From assembly GCA_029939815.1 (NCBI GenBank), contig JAOZSF010000013.1:1-5345 (forward strand): a DNA stretch of 5,345 nt, written 5' to 3'. A model generated the notes under the pieces. It did no database searches and was not told the origin of the DNA. It worked only from the letters and a program-made list of their open reading frames with translations. Position numbers and translations under genes: made by a program. Positions 1-4,672 of the stretch are shown one piece after another (the stretch's first letter is position 1; each line of letters starts with the position of its first letter). This DNA comes from a bacterium. Its GTDB lineage: Bacteria; Auribacterota; UBA3054; B51-G9.

Positions 1-64
1 TCAATACGCCACGGGCGCACTTTTTAAAGCAGAAATTTTCCGGTTTATGTTTTTCAATCGACAT
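1..64 (-). CDS. Possible 5' end of an unrecognised gene, running off the left edge
   Basis: An ATG at 64-62 opens a minus-strand frame that stays open for 21 codons to the window edge. It begins MSIEKHKPENFCFKKC and contains two Cys four residues apart (Cys12 and Cys16). No Shine-Dalgarno sequence precedes it, but several genes in this window also lack one, and the leader is very AT-rich, as at other starts here. It is separated from the LolA-like gene by about 300 bases of repeats, so it would probably need its own promoter; I found no convincing one. I do not recognise the family from so few residues. It may be a chance open frame. Confidence 0.33.
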   Translation of the reverse strand, partial: MSIEKHKPENFCFKKCARGVL

Positions 65-142
65 TTTTTGTTGAATGTAATTAATTTAAAGAATATAAGA
101 AAAAAATTAGTAATTTTTCGTTGTAAAAATAATGCAAAAATT
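65..142. other. AT-rich spacer without a recognisable gene
   Basis: This stretch is strongly AT-rich and could be the leader of the possible gene at the left edge. A TTGCAT (137-132, minus strand) and a TATATT (97-92, minus strand) resemble promoter hexamers, but they are not correctly spaced from each other. I assign no function. Confidence 0.3.
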
Positions 143-277
143 GTAGCTCCTGGCTACGAATATTTGTCCGACCTCAACGAGGTCGGCTACAGAAGGACCG
201 ACCATTCCGGCATCCGAGAAACACGCATTGCCGCCGGTTGCGGGGGAATTCCGACCTCAACGAGACTGGCTACAGAA
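143..277. repeat. Cluster of hairpin-forming intergenic repeats (REP-like)
   Basis: Two copies of a 27-base sequence lie at 168-194 and 251-277 in the same orientation. They differ only at three adjacent bases (gtc in the first, act in the second). The first copy folds into a perfect 8-bp stem (168-175 with 179-186) around the loop aac; in the second the three changes break this stem. A smaller hairpin precedes it (gtagc 143-147 with gctac 153-157). The GC content is well above that of the flanks. No coding potential is convincing here. This looks like a dispersed palindromic repeat of the REP type, but a single window cannot show that it recurs in the genome. Confidence 0.6.
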
Positions 278-301
278 AAAACCATCCCGGTCTATCGACC
301 A

Positions 302-320
302 CCCCCAGCATACGCGGGGA
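302..320. repeat. Bulged GC hairpin beside the repeat cluster
   Basis: The bases cccc, one bulged a, and gc pair with gc and gggg around an atac loop. It sits between the 27-base repeats and the terminator-like hairpin, and probably belongs to the same intergenic repeat cluster. Its function is unknown. Confidence 0.35.
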
Positions 321-325
321 CAGAG

Positions 326-359
326 TCCCACCTTAGCAAGGAGGGGAGTTTTTGTTTTT
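326..359 (+). terminator. Terminator-shaped hairpin pointing in the plus direction
   Basis: On the plus strand, 326-334 pairs with 338-346 around the loop agc (335-337), with one a-a mismatch and one t-g pair at the base. It is followed by two runs of five T split by one G (349-359). This is the classic intrinsic-terminator shape for plus-strand transcription, yet no credible plus-strand gene lies upstream. On the minus strand, which would serve the LolA-like gene ending at 363, the hairpin is not followed by a T run. It may be part of the repeat cluster, or may block antisense transcription into the operon. Confidence 0.4.
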
Positions 360-362
360 AGA

Positions 363-1055
363 TTATTTTTTTGATTTCAAAGCGGGATGTTTTTGTTTCT
401 TTTTTTGATTAACCCATTGCTCGCGGTAAGTGTATGTAATATCTCTTCCGCCGAGGGATTTGACATGGGATTTCACAATTCTTCCTTTTATCGGGTCAAC
501 CCATATTTCCATAAAAATAGTTTTATAAGAATTCGCGATAATATCTTTTTGCAACGGTGCCCAGTATTTCATAGGCATTTCTCCCTTTAAAACATATAAA
601 TCGCCTTCGGTGCGAAACCGCAGATCATACATTTTTATATTTTTGAAATAACCGATGCCGAGAAAGTGTTCAAAAATATCTTCGTCAACTTCAAGCGGGC
701 GTACATCAGTTTTATCTTCGATTGTAGTAAAGACTTGGCGATTACTGACAATAACGGAATAAGGGTACATTCCTTTAGAGATCATTTTCAGATAACCGGG
801 AGCCTGATATTCGATACGGCAGTCCTGATTTACGAAGTCGGTGATTCCGGCCACTTTTTGTCTTATGCTGATATTTGCGGAAAAGTTTTTTGCATTTTTC
901 TCGAATTTTTTAATTATAGCGATAGTTTCTTCCATAAAATTACGGATGTAATTTGGTTTATCGCTGTTAGAATTTACGCTTGCCGCAGGAGCGGTGTTGC
1001 CGTTGAAGCAAAAGCAGAGAAAAAAGAGAAGGTTTACAAGTGCGAATTTTTTCAT
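363..1055 (-). CDS. LolA-like outer-membrane lipoprotein-sorting protein
   Basis: The product has 230 residues. The N-terminus (MKK, a hydrophobic core to about residue 17, then a likely signal peptidase I site near APA at 22-24) marks it as exported. The two cysteines at 14 and 16 do not form a lipobox. The rest has the LolA-type layout: an N-terminal helix (36-56), then mostly beta strands with 'IEYQAPGYLKM' (81-91), a 'SNRQVFTTIEDKTDVRPL' segment (104-121), 'YVLKGEMP' (154-161), and the late strands 'FMEIWVDPIKGRIVKSHV' (181-198) and 'GRDITYTYRE' (203-212). The tail is very basic (QKKKQKHP...KSKK). LolA-fold proteins carry lipoproteins across the periplasm to the outer membrane, but the fold is shared with other lipid-binding proteins, so the exact role is inferred. 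The ATG overlaps the folE stop by four bases (ATGA), implying translational coupling; GGAAG at 1070-1066 is a plausible ribosome site inside folE. Confidence 0.75.
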   Translation of the reverse strand: MKKFALVNLLFFLCFCFNGNTAPAASVNSNSDKPNYIRNFMEETIAIIKKFEKNAKNFSANISIRQKVAGITDFVNQDCRIEYQAPGYLKMISKGMYPYSVIVSNRQVFTTIEDKTDVRPLEVDEDIFEHFLGIGYFKNIKMYDLRFRTEGDLYVLKGEMPMKYWAPLQKDIIANSYKTIFMEIWVDPIKGRIVKSHVKSLGGRDITYTYREQWVNQKKKQKHPALKSKK

Positions 1056-1618
1056 AATAATTTAGCTTCCGACATTGAAATAAGATGCAAAAATTCCTGA
1101 CGGGTGCGCGCGTCGCTTTTAAATCTGCCTTCCATCGCGCTTGTCGTTGTAAAAGTTCCGATTTTCTGGACTCCCCGCATGCACATACAAAGGTGGCGCG
1201 CTTCACAGACAACGCCGACACCGATAGGGTCAAGATGTTCCTGAATACATTTTGCGATTTGCGCGGTCATTCTTTCCTGGAGCTGCAACCGTCTGGAAAA
1301 AACATCAACGATTCTGGGAATTTTGCTCAAACCGACGACTCTTCCTTTCGGCAGATAAGCGACATGGACTTTTCCGAAGAAAGGGAGGAGGTGGTGTTCG
1401 CACAAGCTAAAGAAATCGATACTTTTAACAACGACCATTTCGTCATAATCTTCATCGAAGATGGCGTTATTAAGTTCTGTATCGATATCGGCTTTATACC
1501 CCGAAGTCAGGAATTCGTAGGCGGTTTTCATTCTTTCGGGAGTTCTTTCGAGTCCCGGTCTGTCGGGATCATCCCCAATTCTTTTAATAAAATCTCTATA
1601 AAATTCTAAATCATTCAT
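1052..1618 (-). CDS. folE: GTP cyclohydrolase I (type IA)
   Basis: The product has 188 residues, about the length of the compact bacterial enzymes. It converts GTP to 7,8-dihydroneopterin 3'-triphosphate plus formate in the cytosol, the entry step to folate, tetrahydrobiopterin and queuosine. The signature is complete: 'DFFSLCEHHLLPF' (68-80) gives zinc ligands Cys73 and His76 and catalytic His75, and 'RHLCMCMRGV' (141-150) gives His142 and the third zinc ligand Cys144. 'GLSKIPRIVDVFSRRLQLQE' (96-115) is the family's conserved core. All metal and catalytic residues are present, so this is the zinc-dependent FolE, not the metal-promiscuous FolE2. The start is five bases after the upstream PTPS-family stop; a GGAG at 1633-1630 lies 11 bases before the ATG, inside the last codons of that gene. 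The adjacent gene encodes the likely next enzyme. Confidence 0.96.
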   Translation of the reverse strand: MNDLEFYRDFIKRIGDDPDRPGLERTPERMKTAYEFLTSGYKADIDTELNNAIFDEDYDEMVVVKSIDFFSLCEHHLLPFFGKVHVAYLPKGRVVGLSKIPRIVDVFSRRLQLQERMTAQIAKCIQEHLDPIGVGVVCEARHLCMCMRGVQKIGTFTTTSAMEGRFKSDARTRQEFLHLISMSEAKLL

Positions 1619-1623
1619 TTTAA

Positions 1624-2034
1624 TTATAACTCCAAAGTTACGCTATTTTTATCACTTTCGTTTAACTCAAGTTTTACGAGTTTAACCCCTAAATTACTGA
1701 GAGGTTTTTCAAGATTTTCCGCGATTTTTACGACAATATTTTCCATAGTCGAAACCATGCCTTTAAGGAAATCAACTTCTCTGTCTAAATCGCGGTGATC
1801 AAGTTTATCAAAGATTTCCTGCTGGAGGATGTCCCTTAGTTCAGTAACATTAACCACCATCCCGCTATCTTTGTTTAGCGGACCTGTAACGCTGATTTTC
1901 AATGTATAATTATGTCCGTGCCCGCCTTCGTTGGAACATTTACCAAAAACATCGCGGTTTTTTGATTCATCCCATGAATCGTTGTACAAGCGATGAGCGG
2001 CGCAAAAATGAATTGTTCTTGTTACAGTCAGCAT
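1624..2034 (-). CDS. 6-pyruvoyl-tetrahydropterin synthase family protein (PTPS/QueD family)
   Basis: The product has 136 residues, normal for the family. The family acts on dihydroneopterin triphosphate, the product of the neighbouring FolE. Zinc ligands are His14 ('FCAAHRL'), His39 and His41 ('GGHGHNY'). Cys33 in 'FGKCSNEGGHGH' sits at the catalytic-cysteine position with five residues before the HGH, as in mammalian PTPS. Asp79-His80 ('KLDHRDLD', 77-84) match the catalytic dyad, and Glu126 ('NESDKN') the pterin-anchoring glutamate. Glu36 lies three residues before His39, giving an ExxHGH pattern as reported for PTPS-III enzymes that feed folate synthesis. The protein could therefore be a QueD (queuosine), PTPS-II (biopterin) or PTPS-III (folate, bypassing FolB) enzyme, and no symbol is given. 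No Shine-Dalgarno sequence is visible; the leader is short and AT-rich. Confidence 0.9.
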   Translation of the reverse strand: MLTVTRTIHFCAAHRLYNDSWDESKNRDVFGKCSNEGGHGHNYTLKISVTGPLNKDSGMVVNVTELRDILQQEIFDKLDHRDLDREVDFLKGMVSTMENIVVKIAENLEKPLSNLGVKLVKLELNESDKNSVTLEL

Positions 2035-2062
2035 GATATTTTAAATTATAGATTATAATGGG

Positions 2063-2091
2063 ATTATAACTAAAACGGGATTTATTGTCAA
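2063..2091 (-). promoter_or_regulatory. Consensus sigma70-type promoter for the PTPS-folE-lolA-like operon
   Basis: Reading the minus strand, TTGACA (2091-2086) is followed by exactly 17 bases and then TATAAT (2068-2063): both hexamers and the spacing match the housekeeping consensus. Transcription would start near 2056, leaving a leader of about 22 bases before the ATG at 2034. The -35 box starts ten bases after the ATPase stop codon, so the pterin operon is not dependent on read-through from the transporter genes. Two further TATAAT hexamers follow at 2057-2052 and 2050-2045. I see no room for a riboswitch in the leader. Confidence 0.8.
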
Positions 2092-2101
2092 AGTATAAAA
2101 T

Positions 2102-2725
2102 TTATTTCATTATTCCGGTTTTGTCAGCAAGGAGGTTTGTTTCGATACTGTTATGTGAAACGTGTAGAGTTGTTATATTTAATCTTTTTTGCAGTGCTTT
2201 TAATTTTTCACAATAAATAATTTTTGCCTTTTCATCGATTGCGCTTACAGGTTCGTCAAGCAGCAGAATATCAGGTTTGCAGACCAAAGCGCGAGCCAAA
2301 CACGCTTTTTGTTTTTCTCCTCCGCTTAATCCCTGCGGTTTTCTGTTTAGAAGTTCTGACAAATCGAGCATATCGACGATTTCATCGACAGCGGAATTAA
2401 TTTTCTTTTTTGTCAGACTGCGCATTTCAAGAGGGAACTGAATATTTTCTTTCACGGTTTGATTGGGAAAAAGGAGGCCTTCCTGAGGCAGATAACCGAT
2501 ATTTCTTTCCCACGGCGGTATATTTTCAACATTAACATTATTAATTTTAATTGAACCTGATAATGGAGAATAAAGTCCCGCGATAAGTTTAATCAGGGTT
2601 GTTTTGCCCGAACCATTAGCACCCGTTAGGACAAAATACTCCCCTTTCCCGATTTCTAGCGAATAATTTGTGATTGAGAAATCACCGATTTTGAAAGATA
2701 AATTATTTATTTCGATTCCTGACAT
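2102..2725 (-). CDS. ABC transporter ATP-binding protein, molybdate/tungstate-type importer
   Basis: The product has 207 residues and every nucleotide-binding motif: Walker A GANGSGKT (35-42), Q-loop 'YLPQEG' with Gln81, signature 'LSGGEKQ' (133-139), Walker B 'ILLLDEP' with catalytic Glu158, D-loop 'SAID' (161-164) and H-loop His191 ('HVSH'). It would power the permease encoded just upstream by ATP hydrolysis on the cytoplasmic face. The protein ends 16 residues after the H-loop. It has no C-terminal Mop/TOBE oxyanion-sensing domain, unlike the roughly 350-residue ModC of enteric bacteria, and resembles the short TupC-type subunits. The sequence after the stop shows no continuation, so it is probably naturally short. 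The start lacks a Shine-Dalgarno sequence; a tandem repeat occupies that space. The substrate is inferred from the ModA-like neighbours. Confidence 0.9.
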   Translation of the reverse strand: MSGIEINNLSFKIGDFSITNYSLEIGKGEYFVLTGANGSGKTTLIKLIAGLYSPLSGSIKINNVNVENIPPWERNIGYLPQEGLLFPNQTVKENIQFPLEMRSLTKKKINSAVDEIVDMLDLSELLNRKPQGLSGGEKQKACLARALVCKPDILLLDEPVSAIDEKAKIIYCEKLKALQKRLNITTLHVSHNSIETNLLADKTGIMK

Positions 2726-2727
2726 AA

Positions 2728-2763
2728 ATGGATGGATTGATGGATTAATGGATTGATGGATTA
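2728..2763 (-). repeat. Period-8 tandem array directly before the ATPase start codon
   Basis: On the plus strand two perfect 16-base units (atggattgatggatta) lie end to end at 2732-2747 and 2748-2763, preceded by a partial unit atgg at 2728-2731. On the coding strand this is about four and a half copies of an octamer NAATCCAT. The array stops two bases before the ATG at 2725, where a ribosome-binding site would normally lie, so changes in copy number could affect translation. The effect is inferred. Confidence 0.75.
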
Positions 2764-2774
2764 ACTAAACACTC

Positions 2775-2803
2775 AATATTCAACAAGAAATTTTCAATGA
2801 CAA
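2775..2803 (-). promoter_or_regulatory. Possible internal promoter before the ATPase gene
   Basis: On the minus strand TTGTCA (2803-2798) and AATATT (2780-2775) are separated by 17 bases. The -35 matches the consensus at five of six positions and the -10 at four of six. Transcription would start near 2768, just ahead of the octamer array. The 164-base gap between permease and ATPase genes makes an internal promoter reasonable, but in AT-rich DNA such a match can arise by chance. Confidence 0.3.
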
Positions 2804-2871
2804 AGTTAGGTATTTTATATTTACTTTTAGATGATCGGCATAGCCGTTATTTCATTAGGAATATTTAGTTT

Positions 2872-2899
2872 GGTTTTAAGGTTTGAAGGTTACAAGGTT
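2872..2899 (-). repeat. Second period-8 tandem array, spanning the permease stop codon
   Basis: On the coding strand AACCTT recurs every eight bases at 2899-2894, 2891-2886 and 2883-2878, followed by a partial AACC at 2875-2872. The two bases between copies vary (GT, CA, AA). The permease TAA (2892-2890) lies inside the array. Together with the array at 2728-2763 it brackets the permease-ATPase gap. Confidence 0.6.
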
Positions 2900-3723
2900 T
2901 TACCGCCGATTTTTTTAAAAATTGTTAGTGTGATTATAGAAGTTAAAATCATAAATACACCGACAACAAGTGCGCCATTCAAATTCCCGATACTGTATTC
3001 AAGATAAATTGTTGTTGGAAGGATTTCCGTTTTAAAACGCATTGTTCCGCAGAGCAGTTGAATTGGACCAAAAAGTCCAAAAATCCGTGCCCAGGTAATT
3101 ACAGCTGCAGCAATTACCGCCGGCATTGTATTTGGCAAAGAAACTTTCAGAAAAGTTTTTAAGGGAGTTGCTCCAAGCGTCATCGCCACATCTTCGAATT
3201 GTGAATTGAGTTCATCGAAGCCTGATTTTATCACACGAACGGCAAAAGCGCATCCCACGACGAACTGAACAGCGATAATTCCGCCGACATTGAATATAAA
3301 GAGACCTGAAGAGTTTGTTTTTTGTCCTGTTAATTCAGCGATCCACTGGACAAGTCCTCTGTCGAGAAATCTGCCTATATCGGTTGAAGAGAAAAAAAGC
3401 AGAATGCAAAGGCCAATAACAAGCGGAGGCATAACAATAGGCAAATCAATCACTGAATCAAAAAAATCAGACATAAAAAAGCGTTTACGGGATAAAATAT
3501 ACCCTGCAGGAACAGCCACGAGAATTGCGAGAAGCGAGCTTATAATTGAAGTAACAAAAGACCTTACCGCGGAATTCCAGATTGCTGAATTATTAAAGAC
3601 TGAGAGAATAGTTTCCGGAGTGATTTTAACTACCGCGCTGAGAATCAGCCCAATGATTACAGCGATATATAGCAAAAGCGGGATTGCTAATATCAGGTCG
3701 AATTTTTTTGTATAATTATTCAT
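2890..3723 (-). CDS. ABC transporter permease, molybdate/tungstate type (ModB/TupB/CysW-like)
   Basis: From the chosen ATG the product has 277 residues, with about six hydrophobic membrane segments (roughly 8-30, 52-78, 90-112, 141-164, 199-220 and 249-269). The cytoplasmic EAA loop that docks on the ATPase is clear at about 177-197: 'EDVAMTLGATPLKTFLKVSL' and the closing Pro, with the conserved Gly at 184. This is a BPD-type inner-membrane importer subunit, and as the only permease in the cluster it would form a homodimer. A GTG at 3741 would add six residues (MANFCS). I prefer the ATG at 3723 because it is the stronger start codon and gives a normal short cytoplasmic N-terminus; neither start has a Shine-Dalgarno sequence. 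The substrate is inferred from the two ModA-family genes upstream. Confidence 0.9.
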   Translation of the reverse strand: MNNYTKKFDLILAIPLLLYIAVIIGLILSAVVKITPETILSVFNNSAIWNSAVRSFVTSIISSLLAILVAVPAGYILSRKRFFMSDFFDSVIDLPIVMPPLVIGLCILLFFSSTDIGRFLDRGLVQWIAELTGQKTNSSGLFIFNVGGIIAVQFVVGCAFAVRVIKSGFDELNSQFEDVAMTLGATPLKTFLKVSLPNTMPAVIAAAVITWARIFGLFGPIQLLCGTMRFKTEILPTTIYLEYSIGNLNGALVVGVFMILTSIITLTIFKKIGGKTL

Positions 3724-3823
3724 TGAACAAAAATTTGCCACAAATGCACTAATTAAAAACGAATGTTATTTTTTAAAGTAAGACACGCTTCCAAATATGT
3801 CTAATATATTTTTGTTATATAAG

Positions 3824-3862
3824 TCGGATTCGGAACCCGGCATCCGCAGGTCAAGAATCCGA
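3824..3862 (-). promoter_or_regulatory. Nested hairpin between the binding-protein and permease genes
   Basis: In the minus-strand transcript a perfect 8-bp stem (3862-3855 with 3831-3824, TCGGATTC/GAATCCGA) starts one base after the TAA of the binding-protein gene. Inside it a second 5-bp stem (ACCTG with CGGGT, one U-G pair) can form around a 7-base loop. No T run follows, so it is not a classic intrinsic terminator. Hairpins placed like this, as between malE and malF, can protect the upstream message and keep binding protein in excess over permease. That role is inferred by analogy. Confidence 0.55.
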
Positions 3863-3863
3863 T

Positions 3864-4634
3864 TTACTGTCTATATCCGAAACTTGTGAAAATATTTTTA
3901 TTTGATGCTATAAAATCGTAAAATTTATTAACCGCGGGATTGTTTTTTGACTTTTCGGTTATCCCAACAGCTACTTTTATGTTCTTTAAATCACTTTCCT
4001 GATATGTTGCCGAAGTAATTGAATCAATATATTTTTTAGGAATAGGAATTGTTTTTAATTTATCATCAAAAGTTTTCGCAACCGCTTTCCACACAATTCC
4101 GGCATCCAATGCACCGTTAATCACATAATTACAGCGTGTTTGATGCCCTTTCGACTGAGCAACGACATTGCTCATGATTTCATTTCCGAATGGTGCGTTT
4201 TTCAGGGCATTTTTTACAACATGTCCGGAAGTTGAATAAGTTGTATCGCCGATACCGAGTCTGATTCCCGGTTTTGCCAAATCATCAAAACTATTTATAT
4301 TACTATTTTTAGGGACAACAACAACAGTATCAAGATAGCCCAGGGTAGTCCATTTATCGATCAATCCCTGTTCAGCTGCCCACGGGACAAAAGGGTCATG
4401 AGCGACAAAAAGGTCACCTTCGCCGGAGAGTTTAATTTGTGCGCACAGTTCGCCTGATCCGCCGTAATTTATCAAGATATTATCATCGGAAATTTTTCCA
4501 TACATTTTTTTTATTTCTTCCATTGGCGCACGCATAGACGCACCGGAAAGCACGATAATATTGTCATTATTTTTTTTACTGCTGCATGCAGTTAAAAAGA
4601 GTAATAATAAGAGTAAAAATAATTTAGTTTTCAT
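3864..4634 (-). CDS. ModA-family oxyanion-binding lipoprotein of an ABC importer
   Basis: The product has 256 residues. MKTK and a long leucine-rich core are followed by the lipobox LTAC with Cys17, so the mature protein should be a lipid-anchored periplasmic protein. The ModA-type pocket regions are present: 'SGASMRAPMEE' (30-40, with Ser33 as the first candidate oxyanion contact), 'NYGGSGELCAQI' (56-67, the GSG loop) and 'GDLFVAHD' (73-80), then the hinge 'TVVVVPKNS' and 'GIRLGIGDTTYSTSG', and the second-domain motif 'GALDAGIVWKAVA'. The likely ligand is molybdate or tungstate, delivered to the permease encoded 140 bases downstream. It is clearly a diverged paralogue of the upstream gene product rather than a recent duplicate. 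No Shine-Dalgarno sequence precedes the ATG; a palindrome ends 13 bases upstream. Confidence 0.88.
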   Translation of the reverse strand: MKTKLFLLLLLLFLTACSSKKNNDNIIVLSGASMRAPMEEIKKMYGKISDDNILINYGGSGELCAQIKLSGEGDLFVAHDPFVPWAAEQGLIDKWTTLGYLDTVVVVPKNSNINSFDDLAKPGIRLGIGDTTYSTSGHVVKNALKNAPFGNEIMSNVVAQSKGHQTRCNYVINGALDAGIVWKAVAKTFDDKLKTIPIPKKYIDSITSATYQESDLKNIKVAVGITEKSKNNPAVNKFYDFIASNKNIFTSFGYRQ

Positions 4635-4646
4635 ATTTTTATTAAT

Positions 4647-4672
4647 TAAATTGAAGTTTTAACTTCAATTTA
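4647..4672. repeat. 12-bp perfect palindrome between the two binding-protein genes
   Basis: The arms taaattgaagtt (4647-4658) and aacttcaattta (4661-4672) are perfectly complementary, separated by two bases. The TGA stop codon of the upstream gene lies within the arm at 4661-4672, and the next ATG is 13 bases beyond the other arm. It could be a transcript hairpin that separates or coordinates expression of the two genes, or a dyad for a regulatory protein. There is no T run for an intrinsic terminator. Confidence 0.6.

Noticed and set aside
168..277. CRISPR-like pair of 27-base repeats
   Set aside because: There are only two copies, 56 bases lie between them, the repeats differ at three bases, and no cas genes are present.
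47..361. Plus-strand open frame of 104 codons across the left intergenic region
   Set aside because: It runs straight through the hairpin repeats and ends at the terminator-like T tract. Its composition is unlike a protein, and it has no ribosome site or recognisable domain.
967..1233. Minus-strand frame of 88 codons overlapping folE and the LolA-like gene
   Set aside because: It is out of frame with folE, whose zinc ligand Cys144 and following conserved residues lie in this stretch, and it shows no family motif.
387..1609. Plus-strand frames (387-590, 666-1100, 1085-1609) opposite the LolA-like and folE genes
   Set aside because: They are antisense to well-supported genes, and folE in particular has a full set of catalytic motifs on the minus strand.
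2035..2101. Riboswitch (for example preQ1 or tetrahydrofolate) before the pterin operon
   Set aside because: The predicted leader is only about 22 bases and AT-rich, too short for such an aptamer.
3290..3715. Plus-strand frame opposite the permease
   Set aside because: It is a shadow of the permease gene, which shows membrane segments and the EAA loop.
3828..3842. tRNA T-arm-like string (GGTTCCGAATCC on the minus strand)
   Set aside because: It has one base too many for a T arm, and no acceptor, D or anticodon arms can be found around it.
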